Below, in pieces: positions 1 to 8,525 of a DNA stretch of 64,000 nucleotides (position 1 is the stretch's first letter; the number at the start of each line of letters is the position of its first letter). The stretch is taken from the NCBI GenBank assembly GCA_002418835.1, contig DIEX01000031.1:103217-167216 (forward strand). The letters are read 5' to 3'. The notes under the pieces were generated by a model. It searched no databases and was not told the DNA's origin. It saw only the letters and a program-made list of their open reading frames with translations. The stretch is from Spirochaetia bacterium UBA5763. GTDB lineage: Bacteria > Spirochaetota > UBA4802 > UBA5550. A program made the translations under genes and the position numbers.

Positions 1-1
1 A

Positions 2-283
2 TGTTCTGAGTGTACTGCTTTTCCTTTTGAAAACAATGATATAAACGTATCGATGATGTGTGCAGGTACAAGGTATAAAGCCGCATGGAATGATGATGAA
101 CTTATTATCGGATTTCCGTATAACATGTTTTTTTCAATAGTTGATGGTGTAATCGCTACACTCGATCTTACTGAGCCTGATAAAAAGAAATCAGAAATTG
201 AAAAACGGTTCAATGATGCCGGTATAACCTGCCCGGAAATACATTATGGCAGGAATTATTTCACAGGACTTAATCCTGTGTAA
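2..283 (+). CDS. C-terminal part of an unrecognised protein (5' end outside window)
   Basis: The frame is open from base 2 with no stop before 283, so this is the tail (93 residues) of a gene starting upstream. I do not recognise the family. The visible part is soluble-looking, with two cysteines near its start (CSEC) and one each in MMCAG and ITCPE, and it ends FTGLNPV. No membrane segment or signal is visible. A start at the internal ATG at 53 has no ribosome binding site, which favours an upstream start. A dispersed repeat begins directly after its stop. Confidence 0.5.
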   Translation, partial: CSECTAFPFENNDINVSMMCAGTRYKAAWNDDELIIGFPYNMFFSIVDGVIATLDLTEPDKKKSEIEKRFNDAGITCPEIHYGRNYFTGLNPV

Positions 284-285
284 AT

Positions 286-515
286 TTGAAATGCAGCATT
301 AACACGCCGGGGAATAATATGGCTGGCGTTTAGCAGTTCAACATTCCCAATACCTGAAATTTCATTTAAAATCTGAAATTCTTTATCTCATAGCTCCTCT
401 CATTCAGGAGAGGAGCGCGCCGTAGGCGGGGGTGAGGTCAAAGGTTAAACGCAGGTATCAGTTGTTCTCTTGTCCGGTTATCTCTTGCCATAATAGATGA
501 TGAAAGAGTGCGGGG
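286..515. repeat. Dispersed direct repeat, copy 1 (about 230 bp)
   Basis: This non-coding stretch matches 4738-4970 in the same orientation over its whole length, with scattered substitutions. Shared blocks include AACACGCC, TTTCATTTAAAATCTGAAAT, CATTCAGGAGAGG and GGGGGTGAGGTCAAAGGTTA. It contains a hairpin made of CTCCTCTC and GAGAGGAG around 394-415. No reading frame is conserved between the copies, so it is an intergenic repeat rather than a gene. Confidence 0.8.
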
Positions 516-569
516 TACGCGAAGGTGAAAGAAGGGAAAAATCCCGTAAAACACCCTCGCTCAATTAGT

Positions 570-593
570 AACAAGGGGTTGCAACCCCTTGTT
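570..593. other. Perfect 24-nt palindrome between repeat and kinase gene
   Basis: AACAAGGGGTTG is followed at once by its exact reverse complement. It lies 48 bp past the stop of the minus-strand kinase gene and could act as its terminator, but there is no loop and no clean T-run. It may equally be a leftover of a mobile repeat. Apart from this and the direct repeat I see nothing in 284-640. Confidence 0.45.
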
Positions 594-640
594 AAATTCT
601 CTCAACTACAGACGTATACATTGATTCAAAATATGGATTA

Positions 641-3430
641 TCATCCCTTTCCAGCCAGGTATTCCCTCAGGTCAGGCATCAATGCCCTGCTCACAATAAG
701 ACGCGTATCGTCAGCATCATTCAGGGATGCCTCGTAGCGGCCGCTGTCGATATGTGTTACCTTGGCAAGGTATGCAGTGTTTATTATGCACTGTCTGTGT
801 ATCCTCACGAATGTGCGCGGGAGCCTGCGCTCCATATATTTCAACAGCATATTGACCTCCTCATCGCTTCCGGTTTTATGGATCACAGTTTTTTTCCCAG
901 ATGAGGAAAGGTATACAATGTCCCTGAATGGAATGATGCGGCTTATCCCCCTCTCTCTTAATATGAGGCCGGGCTCTTCGGGGGGGAGCGCATTATTCAG
1001 TTTCAGTATGTTCTCTACGCGGAGAGAGAGCTCCTCCAGGTTGAATGGTTTTATTATGTAATCATTTGCTCCTGCTTCAAATCCTCTATTGATATCATCG
1101 AGCTGCGATTTAGCGGTTATCAGTATAACCGGGAGCTCTCCTCGTGACCGGTTCATCCGTATGTTCTTTAGAATGTCATAACCGGAAATGACGGGCATCA
1201 TCACATCAAGGAGAACCAGGTCGAATTTTATTTCACCCTGCAGTTTTTCAAGGGCAGCCCTCCCTTCAGCTTCGGTATATATGCAGTAGTCCAGGCCGGA
1301 AAGAAAATCTTTAAGTATCTTCACAGAGACAGGGTCATCATCGACAACAAGAATGGTAGGCCGTGTTTTTTGCCCGTTGTCAACATGCTCAAAACCGGAA
1401 TCAGATGAAACTGCGGCCCGGAGTCCTGTAATTCTGCCGGGTAGAATGTCTTCATGTACCGGGCGTATATTATACTGTGACGCGTTAGAATTAGCAATAG
1501 GAAGTGTAAAGGTAAAGGTCGAACCTTGACCGGGTTCGGATTTCACGCTGATGGTACCTCCCTGTAGTTCCACAAGGTTTTTAGTAATCGCAAGACCGAG
1601 GCCCGTGCCGCCCCTGGAACGGGATACAGAATCTCCCGACTGTTCGAACGCATCGAAAATGCGTTCAAGATCTTCTGGCCCGATGCCGTTACCTGTATCG
1701 CTTACAGATATCTCTGCCATGCCTTCACTGTTTACCTGGGACGAAGCTTCGATAACGCCGAATGACGTAAACTTGAGCGCGTTTCCCACAAGGTTAGTTA
1801 AAATCTGGCGTATTCGTACCTCGTCGGCAGATACAGATGCGAAGTCTGTCGGGATGCTGTTGCGCAATTCTATAGCCTTACCCTCAATCATCGGGTGGAG
1901 AAGCGAGAAAACGGAGGATACAGTTCCGCGCAGTTCAACCGGTACTGCACTGATAGCCAGGCTTCCGGTCCTTATGCTGGAAAAGTCAAGTATGTCGTTT
2001 ACCAGTGACATGAGCCTCCTTCCGTTACCGGAGATGAGAGAAATGTTCTCCCTCGTCTTCGCGCTGAGCTTTTCAGTTCTGTTTTTAAGCATGAGCTCCG
2101 ATAGTCCCACAATTCCATGAAGCGGCGTTTTAAGTTCATGGGATGTATTGGCAAGGAACTCATCCTTTAGCCTTTCTGATTTTTCAAGACTTCCTATAGC
2201 CAGGGCCTGGGCCGAAATCCTGTCTTTCTCCATCCTTCTTATCCGGAGGCTTATGGCGTACGACATGATAAAAGCTGATATGATCGAGAAAACCGGCCGG
2301 GCATATTCGGTAAACATGTTAAACGGCATAAGGTCGATCCTCACAAGGGTATTCGAAAAATTGCTCACCATATTGATCAGATAAATTATAACAAAATAAA
2401 CTGCTATATCGTATCCCTGGATTAGCCTTATTACCGCTACCGCTACCATTAACAGGTTGGCTGTTATTGTCAGCAGGAAGAAAATGTTCCATGACAGTTT
2501 TGGGGGAAGCAGGATAGCCGCAAAAGCAAGAAGCATAATTATGCAGATAAACGTGTAGAATAACCTTGCTGCAGCAGGGAGGTCCTCCCTGAGGTTTAGC
2601 AGGTTGATTGAAAAGACCGTAGCCAATGTTACAGCTATTGATGATAAAAGCATTATAATGACAGTGCGTACCTGTTCTCCCGCGGGAAGAACAAAGAAAT
2701 ACTGAAGCCCTTCGTTCAGAACGTAATAGAGTATCTGGGAGATTATGAACAGCGTGAAATATAGATAGTCCCTGTCTCTTATTGCGGTGAAAAGAAGCAG
2801 GTGGTAGAAGAGTATTAAAAGCATTATGCCGATAAAAGCGCCTCTGAGTAAAAAGTCCAGCTCCATTTCGCTGAACGCTTTTTTTTCGGATAAAATGGAA
2901 AGCGGTATGATGATTACCCCGTCGGATTTAATACGCATATAAACCGTGACAGTTTTACCGGGTTGCGCGGTTAGCCTGAATAAATATGATTTATAAGGAA
3001 CCTCTCTTGAATTTGCAGGATAAAATGCGCCTGTTTCAGTCTTTCTGTAGTCCCCTTCAGTTTCCGGTATATAGGCGGTTACGGACGATATGTTGGGCCA
3101 TCCATATTTAATAAACCAGGTATTATTTTCCCGAATGCCGGTCTCAGTGAAACTGACCCTGAACCTTACCCAGTAGACAGACCTTGAGAACCGGAAATTG
3201 AGAATTGATCTTTCCGAAGGGATGAACATTGAGGAGTAGCCAGGTAAACTCACAGTGGAATAATCCAGACTGCCGGTTTTGTCTTCAAGAACTTCCAGGT
3301 TGAGTCCTATGGGGTAAACTTCTTTTATACCGTCGATGACTACGGGAAGCGCCCTGTTGCTGGAATAAAGAGGCGCAACTGCAATCAGGATTATAATAGA
3401 AATAAATAAATATAACAGGTTCTTTTTCAT
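641..3430 (-). CDS. 7TMR-DISM hybrid histidine kinase with receiver and LytTR DNA-binding domain
   Basis: A 929-residue membrane sensor that may carry both signal perception and DNA binding. Order: signal peptide (1-24), extracytoplasmic 7TMR-DISMED2-like beta-domain (about 30-175), seven membrane segments (about 190-395), HisKA with the phospho-accepting His431 in SHELKTPLHG, HATPase (N box NLVGNALKF, G boxes DTGNGIG and GGTGLGLAI), receiver with DDD near 697 and Asp742 in LLDVMMP, and a LytTR-type domain (about 822-925) with FVRIHRQCIINTAYL. A LytTR output fused to a membrane hybrid kinase means any DNA contact would have to happen at the membrane. Followed by a direct repeat, it forms no operon with its neighbours. 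Start is the ATG before KKNLLYLF; the ribosome binding site is weak. Confidence 0.9.
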   Translation of the reverse strand: MKKNLLYLFISIIILIAVAPLYSSNRALPVVIDGIKEVYPIGLNLEVLEDKTGSLDYSTVSLPGYSSMFIPSERSILNFRFSRSVYWVRFRVSFTETGIRENNTWFIKYGWPNISSVTAYIPETEGDYRKTETGAFYPANSREVPYKSYLFRLTAQPGKTVTVYMRIKSDGVIIIPLSILSEKKAFSEMELDFLLRGAFIGIMLLILFYHLLLFTAIRDRDYLYFTLFIISQILYYVLNEGLQYFFVLPAGEQVRTVIIMLLSSIAVTLATVFSINLLNLREDLPAAARLFYTFICIIMLLAFAAILLPPKLSWNIFFLLTITANLLMVAVAVIRLIQGYDIAVYFVIIYLINMVSNFSNTLVRIDLMPFNMFTEYARPVFSIISAFIMSYAISLRIRRMEKDRISAQALAIGSLEKSERLKDEFLANTSHELKTPLHGIVGLSELMLKNRTEKLSAKTRENISLISGNGRRLMSLVNDILDFSSIRTGSLAISAVPVELRGTVSSVFSLLHPMIEGKAIELRNSIPTDFASVSADEVRIRQILTNLVGNALKFTSFGVIEASSQVNSEGMAEISVSDTGNGIGPEDLERIFDAFEQSGDSVSRSRGGTGLGLAITKNLVELQGGTISVKSEPGQGSTFTFTLPIANSNASQYNIRPVHEDILPGRITGLRAAVSSDSGFEHVDNGQKTRPTILVVDDDPVSVKILKDFLSGLDYCIYTEAEGRAALEKLQGEIKFDLVLLDVMMPVISGYDILKNIRMNRSRGELPVILITAKSQLDDINRGFEAGANDYIIKPFNLEELSLRVENILKLNNALPPEEPGLILRERGISRIIPFRDIVYLSSSGKKTVIHKTGSDEEVNMLLKYMERRLPRTFVRIHRQCIINTAYLAKVTHIDSGRYEASLNDADDTRLIVSRALMPDLREYLAGKG

Positions 3431-3631
3431 AATAGAGCTTTCATCTCATAAGAACATTATATATCCGGTCTTGCAAGCAGAAAAGATTTAATAAAAAAAG
3501 ATGTTTAACTTGCTGTTCATTCCTTCTCAGTATATGCCCATTCCGCCCGGACTTGAATTCTGAAGTTCCCCTGTTTTATGGTGATAAAGTATAATTTGAA
3601 GAAATTATGAGAATGAATTCAAAGAGGAGTA

Positions 3632-4501
3632 ATGCAGAAAATGAAAAAATTATTTTATGGTATCATGTTGATTTTAATACTGACCGCCATGTTTGGCGGA
3701 TGCGACGGTGGTGGTGGCGGAGAAGATGGTACATCAGTTATATTTTCCGGCGTAACACAGGCAGGCGGAACATCCGGCACTGCTGACACAACAAGCCTGA
3801 CTTTGACATTTAGTGTTGACCCGACAACATTGACAACGGACAACATTACCGTTACCGGAGCAGCAAAGGGGGCTTTAACGGGTACAGGAATAACAAGAAC
3901 ACTGGAGATCTCGGATATAACAGTAGCCGATGGAGCGACAGTTTCTGTGAAAATCGAAAATTCCGGAATATCAGGATCACCACAGACAGCTGTTGTGTAC
4001 AGGCTTTTGACTATCGGAATGGATTATCTTGGAGGGAAGATCGCGTATTTCTTCGTGTCAGGCGACACCGGGTATGTCCCAGGTGAAACTCACGGCCTAA
4101 TCGCTGCTGCAGCTGATCAGGCTCTTATGATCCCATGGGCTATAAATACAAACAGTCTCGGGACAACCAGCACGGATATCGGTACAGGATCCGCCAACAC
4201 AAATGCGATCGTAGAACAGAGTGACCCGTCACATTCAGGACTGACTTCATATGCGGCAGGAGTATGTGCAGTAAATGAAGGAAACGGTTATACAGACTGG
4301 TATCTGCCGTCAAAAAGCGAGCTCAGCAAGCTATTCGATAATAGAGTTGCTGTGGGCGGTTTCGCTGCGTACAGCTACTGGAGTTCGTCTGAGTGCTCCG
4401 CCGGGAACGGCGCGTATGGCCAGCAATTTTGGTCCGGCGGCGTAGCGTTTATCTTAAATAAGACCGACAATATCCATGTCCGGGCTGTCAGGACTTTTTA
4501 A
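3632..4501 (+). CDS. Lipoprotein with C-terminal DUF1566 (Lcl-type) domain
   Basis: Surface or periplasmic lipoprotein of 289 residues. The signal peptide ends in a lipobox (FGGC) followed by a glycine-rich linker. Residues 30-125 look like a beta-sandwich (Ig-like) domain rich in T and V. The C-terminal part (about 130-289) has the DUF1566 pattern: GGKIAYFF, YTDWYLPSKSELSKLF, YWSSSE and a terminal VRAVRTF. This family is related to the C-type lectin fold and is used for adhesion or as a diversifiable scaffold; the substrate is unknown here. Two starts are possible: ATG 3632, only 2 nt after AGAGGAG, or ATG 3641, 11 nt after it and giving MKKLFYG. A terminator hairpin follows. Confidence 0.8.
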   Translation: MQKMKKLFYGIMLILILTAMFGGCDGGGGGEDGTSVIFSGVTQAGGTSGTADTTSLTLTFSVDPTTLTTDNITVTGAAKGALTGTGITRTLEISDITVADGATVSVKIENSGISGSPQTAVVYRLLTIGMDYLGGKIAYFFVSGDTGYVPGETHGLIAAAADQALMIPWAINTNSLGTTSTDIGTGSANTNAIVEQSDPSHSGLTSYAAGVCAVNEGNGYTDWYLPSKSELSKLFDNRVAVGGFAAYSYWSSSECSAGNGAYGQQFWSGGVAFILNKTDNIHVRAVRTF

Positions 4502-4530
4502 CCGTTCCTTTGTTTAACTATTGCGAATTC

Positions 4531-4562
4531 GGCCGGTATTGGCATACTTGCCAAAGCCGGCC
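4531..4562 (+). terminator. Hairpin after the DUF1566 lipoprotein gene
   Basis: GGCCGG-TA-TTGGC pairs with GCCAA-AG-CCGGCC around the loop ATACTT. It sits 30 bp past the stop and is followed by AGCGTTTTG. The stem is strong and the T-run short. Confidence 0.6.
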
Positions 4563-4737
4563 AGCGTTTTGTCCGGATTGATCAACTTTACCTTGGGGTT
4601 CTGTATTAAAGTGCTATATACAGTTGTTACTACTTGTTTCGCTTCAATGAAAACGGCAAAATAATGACCATGTAATCATCATCAATTGTACGGTCAAAAG
4701 CCCTGTGATGAAAGCAAATACAATTCCGTGGATTAAG

Positions 4738-4970
4738 TCTGTTTGAAGTATCAACACGCCAGGGGATTATGTGGCTGGAGTTAAGTGGTTCAACATTTGC
4801 AATGCTTGATATTTCATTTAAAATCTGAAATTTTTTATCTCAGAGTCCTTCTCATTCAGGAGAGGGGCGCGCCGGAGGCGGGGGTGAGGTCAAAGGTTAA
4901 ACGCAGGTATCAGTTGATCCCATGTCCGGTTATCTCCTGCCATGATTCTTGATGAAAGACTGCAGGTAGC
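4738..4970. repeat. Dispersed direct repeat, copy 2 (about 230 bp)
   Basis: Partner of 286-515 in the same orientation. The two copies bracket the kinase gene and the DUF1566 gene, so the 4.4-kb segment could be deleted or amplified by recombination between them. The stretch 4563-4737 before it holds nothing I recognise. Confidence 0.8.
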
Positions 4971-5415
4971 GGTTTGTCAAATTAAAATTTGGATGATGCA
5001 AACATTTCCGGATAGAAGACATTTTTCATACCCTGGAGAGCTTACAGGACGTAAGCGACTGGTGCGTGCGCCGCACGATGCGGCTTCACGCCCTGCAACA
5101 TTATATTGTAGACCTTGCCAAGGATAAATATCTGCAATTGAAAATAGACTCATGCTTAAAATTCAGGTCGCCGGAATAAGCCGCTCCGGCGCCGGAGGAG
5201 CGACGCGCATGGAGGCGCAAGTGCAGCACACCAACAGGACGTTGGTATGTGTGCTGCCAAGGCCCTCTGCCGCTTGAGGAGCCGCCGGGTTCGCGAAGGG
5301 GTGGGCGGGACCACCCCTTGCAACAAAATGTAAAGGAAAGATAAAAAATAAAATAGACCCCCGCATTCGAGAGGGTGACAGAAGAAAAAAATCCCGGATA
5401 ATACCCACCTCCAAC
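4971..5415. other. Intergenic stretch without a supportable gene
   Basis: Short open frames here have no ribosome binding sites and no recognisable sequence. The part at 5200-5340 is GC-rich and contains an imperfect hairpin in which GCAGCACA and CCAAC pair with GTTGG and TGTGTGCTGC (about 5222-5258). It looks like decayed or repeat-derived DNA. Confidence 0.5.
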
Positions 5416-5454
5416 AAAAAAAATTTAAATCCTTTATCTTGAAAACGTATATCT
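5416..5454. repeat. 39-bp AT-rich motif, copy 1
   Basis: A run of A, then TTTAAATCCTTTATC, 8 unmatched bases, then GTATATCT. The same layout with the same 8-nt gap occurs at 8215-8253. Each copy lies about 270-350 bp upstream of a plus-strand gene for a secreted protein. It may be a fragment of a repeat or a shared upstream element. Confidence 0.55.
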
Positions 5455-5566
5455 ATCAGGTATCAGTAAAGATACTTGACTATAACAACAAAGGATATTA
5501 AACTAATGAATAGTTTCGCGGAAGCAGGTATGAACGTAATAAAGATAAATAAGCGTATAGAATCCA

Positions 5567-5716
5567 ATGACATACATATTTTCAGACAGATATTTTGATA
5601 AAACAGTATCAGAAATATGTGGAAGGATAAGAGCAGAAGTTGATAAAAATGGTACCCCGATAGGACCGTATGATTTACAGATCGGGGCTAGTGTTAAAAC
5701 TCTTTCTGTTATATAG
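5567..5716 (+). pseudogene. Fragment of the module repeated in the downstream protease
   Basis: A 49-codon frame whose second half, AEVDKNGTPIGPYDLQIG, lines up with the modules of the next gene (AEINASLDGTMMGPYRLQI and AEINYQLNGEPMGPYTLQI). The frame then ends in TAG, before the part matching the conserved CYDW-x3-WEW segment. There is no ribosome binding site and an in-frame stop lies just upstream. It reads as a remnant of a third module or of a related gene. Confidence 0.6.
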
Positions 5717-5768
5717 CAGTTTCCTGGAAAGCAACTGAAAAGAAAATATATTATCTATTGAGGTACAT

Positions 5769-7412
5769 ATGAAAATTTGGCTTAAGTTTGTGTTTGTTCT
5801 AATGATTATACTATCCATCGCGCTGGTCGCCGCAGAAACCCTTGTTCTCCCTTATGACCCGGCTGCCGAGATTAATGCCTCGTTAGACGGGACAATGATG
5901 GGGCCATACCGTCTGCAGATAAATCCGGCTTCACCATATGTTTTTTTTGCCGATCCGGACAAACCGCTCATGCGAGCCGGCTGCTACGACTGGAAACTGC
6001 AGCGCTGGGAGTGGCTGAAAAATAATATGGATCGCAGTAAAATTGACCTGGCCAAACTCTACACTAAAATAGATCTGACCAAAACAAAACTTGATCGTGA
6101 TAAGTCCGGCAATGATCCGGTAGCACTTGAAATGAACAAGATGGCGCCGGTTTATCCGAAAGTCGAAGGGAAACTTAACCGCCGCACAGAAGGTATCCCC
6201 CCCGGATTGAAATATGACCCGCAGGCCGAGATTAATTACCAGCTGAACGGTGAGCCCATGGGGCCGTACACTCTGCAGATTGGATCAGTCGGCGCGTTTA
6301 TGTTCTTCGGGACGGATAAAGAGAGACCGCTATTGCGCGCCGCCTGCTATGACTGGGAATTCCAGTATTGGGAATGGACGGACAAAAATTTCGATAAAAG
6401 TAAAATAGACCTGAAGAAAATATTCCGGAAAATTGACCTGTCAAAGACCACGCTCGACCGTCCGAAGCCGGAAACGGAATCACTTGGCGGATTCTCCGTG
6501 GATGAAACCGGTCCCTATGATTACAAAAATGATCCCCGCTTCGGTGCATTTATATCGTGGTGTAAACTGGCGGGCACACCGGCATCCACTCTGGACTTCT
6601 ACCTGCGTGCGGCAAACCATCCGGGAAAACGCGGCGCCAGCCGGCCATTTGCCTACGGCAGGAATCACAGTGTCAATGTCATCGGCATCATGATGGAGCA
6701 TTTCAAGCCCATCTCCCAGAAGAATGAACTCAATGGCGAAAAAATGCGCGCCAAGGAAATGGTTACCGCCGGCGGCATGGAGGCATATTTCGTCAAGCAT
6801 GATGCAGCGTATGTGCCGGCAGCCAACGAAGGGTACAGCGCTTTTCGCGATAACAATCCGGTGCCGGTAGTGGTTGTTGAACTTTCCCCTATTGAGAAGC
6901 CTCTGTCAAAGGAAAAGATGCTGCGTGGTGATGCGCTGGGGAAGCAGGTGAAAACCGATCTGGAGACCGCGCTGGGCAAGGCGTGTACAGTGAATGTGGT
7001 GCCGCTGCAGATAAGCTATAAACGGATAGAAGATTGCGGCAGATTTCCGATCCTGACCCATATGAACAATATTATGAACGAAGATGTTCACCCTAAGATT
7101 CCGGCCGGAACCCTTGTCATTTATTATTTCACGGACAGGAAATGGCTGCAGAAAATCGACAGCCAGTATTCCCATCCGTTGTCGCGCGGCCCTTACGGCA
7201 CAGACTGGATGAAACTGCGCTGGACAATTATTCACGAGCTGGGGCATTCCCTCAGTCTGATGCATCACTTTGACGAACGCGGCGGTTCGTCAGACCTTTC
7301 ACGGCACATCTCGCCGGGCTGCATCATGAATTACAAATACAAGTCGAACGTATTTTGCGAATTGTGCCGTTACGGGCTGGGTGTGGATCCGAAGACGGCT
7401 GTCAAAAAGTAA
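5769..7412 (+). CDS. Secreted metzincin-like zinc protease with two tandem N-terminal modules
   Basis: 547 residues with a Sec signal peptide (about 1-22). Two copies of an 85-residue module follow (about 29-112 and 150-233), each with YDP-x-AEIN, MGPY-x-LQI, a CYDW-x3-WEW block and a KIDL-x2-T-x-LDR tail. I do not recognise this module. The C-terminal part carries HELGHSLSLMH (His near 489), the zinc motif HExxHxxxxxH of metzincins, and GCIMNY about 25 residues later, which fits the Met-turn. Several cysteines suggest disulfides. Role: probably an extracellular or periplasmic peptidase; the substrate is unknown. The gene stands alone, with a module fragment upstream. Start is the ATG after GAGGTACAT. 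Confidence 0.8.
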   Translation: MKIWLKFVFVLMIILSIALVAAETLVLPYDPAAEINASLDGTMMGPYRLQINPASPYVFFADPDKPLMRAGCYDWKLQRWEWLKNNMDRSKIDLAKLYTKIDLTKTKLDRDKSGNDPVALEMNKMAPVYPKVEGKLNRRTEGIPPGLKYDPQAEINYQLNGEPMGPYTLQIGSVGAFMFFGTDKERPLLRAACYDWEFQYWEWTDKNFDKSKIDLKKIFRKIDLSKTTLDRPKPETESLGGFSVDETGPYDYKNDPRFGAFISWCKLAGTPASTLDFYLRAANHPGKRGASRPFAYGRNHSVNVIGIMMEHFKPISQKNELNGEKMRAKEMVTAGGMEAYFVKHDAAYVPAANEGYSAFRDNNPVPVVVVELSPIEKPLSKEKMLRGDALGKQVKTDLETALGKACTVNVVPLQISYKRIEDCGRFPILTHMNNIMNEDVHPKIPAGTLVIYYFTDRKWLQKIDSQYSHPLSRGPYGTDWMKLRWTIIHELGHSLSLMHHFDERGGSSDLSRHISPGCIMNYKYKSNVFCELCRYGLGVDPKTAVKK

Positions 7413-7618
7413 GCTGTAAGCTCCCTGTCATCCATGTCGTCGCCGACAGTACGAACAGGATGTTTACCCTGCGGTGTACTGAGCTTTTGCGAAGTGAGCC
7501 TGTCGAAGGGCTCCTCGCAATGACAGGGCGGGGACTTCTCGCCAGGTGTGAATAAACCGTATTGGATTAAAAGAAGTGGACCCCCGCCGGAGTTTATCAC
7601 TGTTCACGTATTCCCATT
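7413..7618. other. Intergenic stretch with repeat-like sequence
   Basis: At 7471-7533 it contains sequence of a kind common in intergenic repeats (GAGCTTTTGCGAAGTGAGCC, then GGGCTCCTCGCAATGACA). Only one copy is in this window. No gene is supportable here. Confidence 0.4.
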
Positions 7619-7951
7619 TCAATTCTTTAAAATTGAGATAATATTATCAATGACTTCATTAGTTTTAATGGATTTCAGAGTTCCGGTCTTATAGAGAATA
7701 ATCTTTGAATCTGCTCTAAAAAGTTTATTGGGGCGTATGTTGCTTGTTTTCGGTAAACTGCCTGAACTGAAATCTTCCGGTGAAAGCTAAACAGCATATG
7801 AATCTTTAAATTCCTGGCTGGTTATCTGACATAGAATCAAATCTCCAAGAGACGATTCAGCAAGAACGAGGGCGGGCCTTTTTTTAGCATTACTTAAATC
7901 CGAATAGGGGAACGGAATAACAACTATATCACCTTTTATAAATTTTTCCAT
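7619..7951 (-). pseudogene. MazF/PemK-family toxin gene interrupted by an in-frame TAG
   Basis: Reading the minus strand from ATG at 7951 gives MEKFIKGDIVVIPFPYSDLS, then KKRPALVLAE, then LILCQITSQ, all typical of the MazF/PemK endoribonuclease family. Codon 55 (7787-7789) is TAG, but the same frame continues with family-like sequence (SNIRPNKLF, TGTLKSIKTNEVIDNIIS) to a TGA at 7619-7621, total 111 codons. The start overlaps the end of the antitoxin gene by 16 bp, as in working toxin-antitoxin pairs. The toxin is therefore probably inactivated; a sequencing error or readthrough cannot be excluded. Confidence 0.75.
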
Positions 7952-8133
7952 GCTTCATCTTCGATTGGGGATAGCCATTCTTTTTCAAGGGATGATTTTG
8001 ATTGGAGATAAGTTTCTAAAGCACCTTTAGTTTTATATTCAAGGAAACGTACGTAATCAAGAACCTCTGCTAATGCAGGTTCGGGTAATTTTTCAATTTC
8101 GTTAATAAGAATTTTTTTCGTATTCATAAACAT
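7936..8133 (-). CDS. DUF2281-type antitoxin
   Basis: A 65-residue protein with the pattern of DUF2281 antitoxins: an N-terminal helix EIEKLPEPALAEVLDYVRFLEYK, then a charged C-terminal tail (SPIEDEAWKNL) of the kind that blocks a partner toxin. In this family the gene commonly precedes a MazF/PemK or VapC toxin. Here the next frame is the broken MazF-type toxin, overlapping by 16 bp. If the toxin is dead, this gene is a relic or still binds its own promoter. No clear ribosome binding site; M3 is an alternative start. Confidence 0.75.
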   Translation of the reverse strand: MFMNTKKILINEIEKLPEPALAEVLDYVRFLEYKTKGALETYLQSKSSLEKEWLSPIEDEAWKNL

Positions 8134-8214
8134 ATGATAAATTAATATGTATTATAATAAACAATTTTTTTGTAAATATGAAAATTAATTTGATACAATG
8201 TTTTCTACTCCTGC

Positions 8215-8253
8215 AAAAAAATTTTAAATCCTTTATCCGGTTAATGTATATCT
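8215..8253. repeat. 39-bp AT-rich motif, copy 2
   Basis: Matches 5416-5454: an A-run, TTTTAAATCCTTTATC, 8 unmatched bases and GTATATCT. It lies between the antitoxin gene start and the secreted-protein gene at 8526. Confidence 0.55.
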
Positions 8254-8274
8254 CTTTAAAATGTACCGGGTAAA

Positions 8275-8418
8275 ATGAGCGGTTTTCTTTCCGGTTTGAG
8301 TTACGATGAATCAGCTCTTTTTGGCGGAGTAATAGCGGATAGAATTAACTTTAAAACCATGGAAGGTGTTTTTTCCTTGAATTTTACCTGCTATTGTAAA
8401 GGTTGGTTCTCGGATTAA
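8275..8418 (+). other. Short frame, possibly a gene fragment
   Basis: 47 codons starting MSGFLSGLSYDESALFGG and ending CYCKGWFSD. It has no ribosome binding site and a stop three codons upstream of the region of interest. The alternating small and hydrophobic residues could be the tail of a beta-barrel or lipoprotein gene, but I cannot assign it. Confidence 0.25.
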
Positions 8419-8525
8419 ACAATGCTTTTATTCCGGCCGGGATTATTAATAAGCGGGATTTATAATCAATCATTTTTAACTTCATTTTTTCCGGTTTTAA
8501 TTCAATTATGTAGCAGGTTGCAACG

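Noticed and set aside
3632..4501. DUF1566 lipoprotein as the variable target of a diversity-generating retroelement
   Set aside because: The lectin-like C-terminus fits the idea, but there is no reverse transcriptase, no template repeat and no second copy of the 3' end in the window.
4942..5127. Open frame of 61 codons in the decayed stretch
   Set aside because: No ribosome binding site, no recognisable family, and it starts inside the direct repeat.
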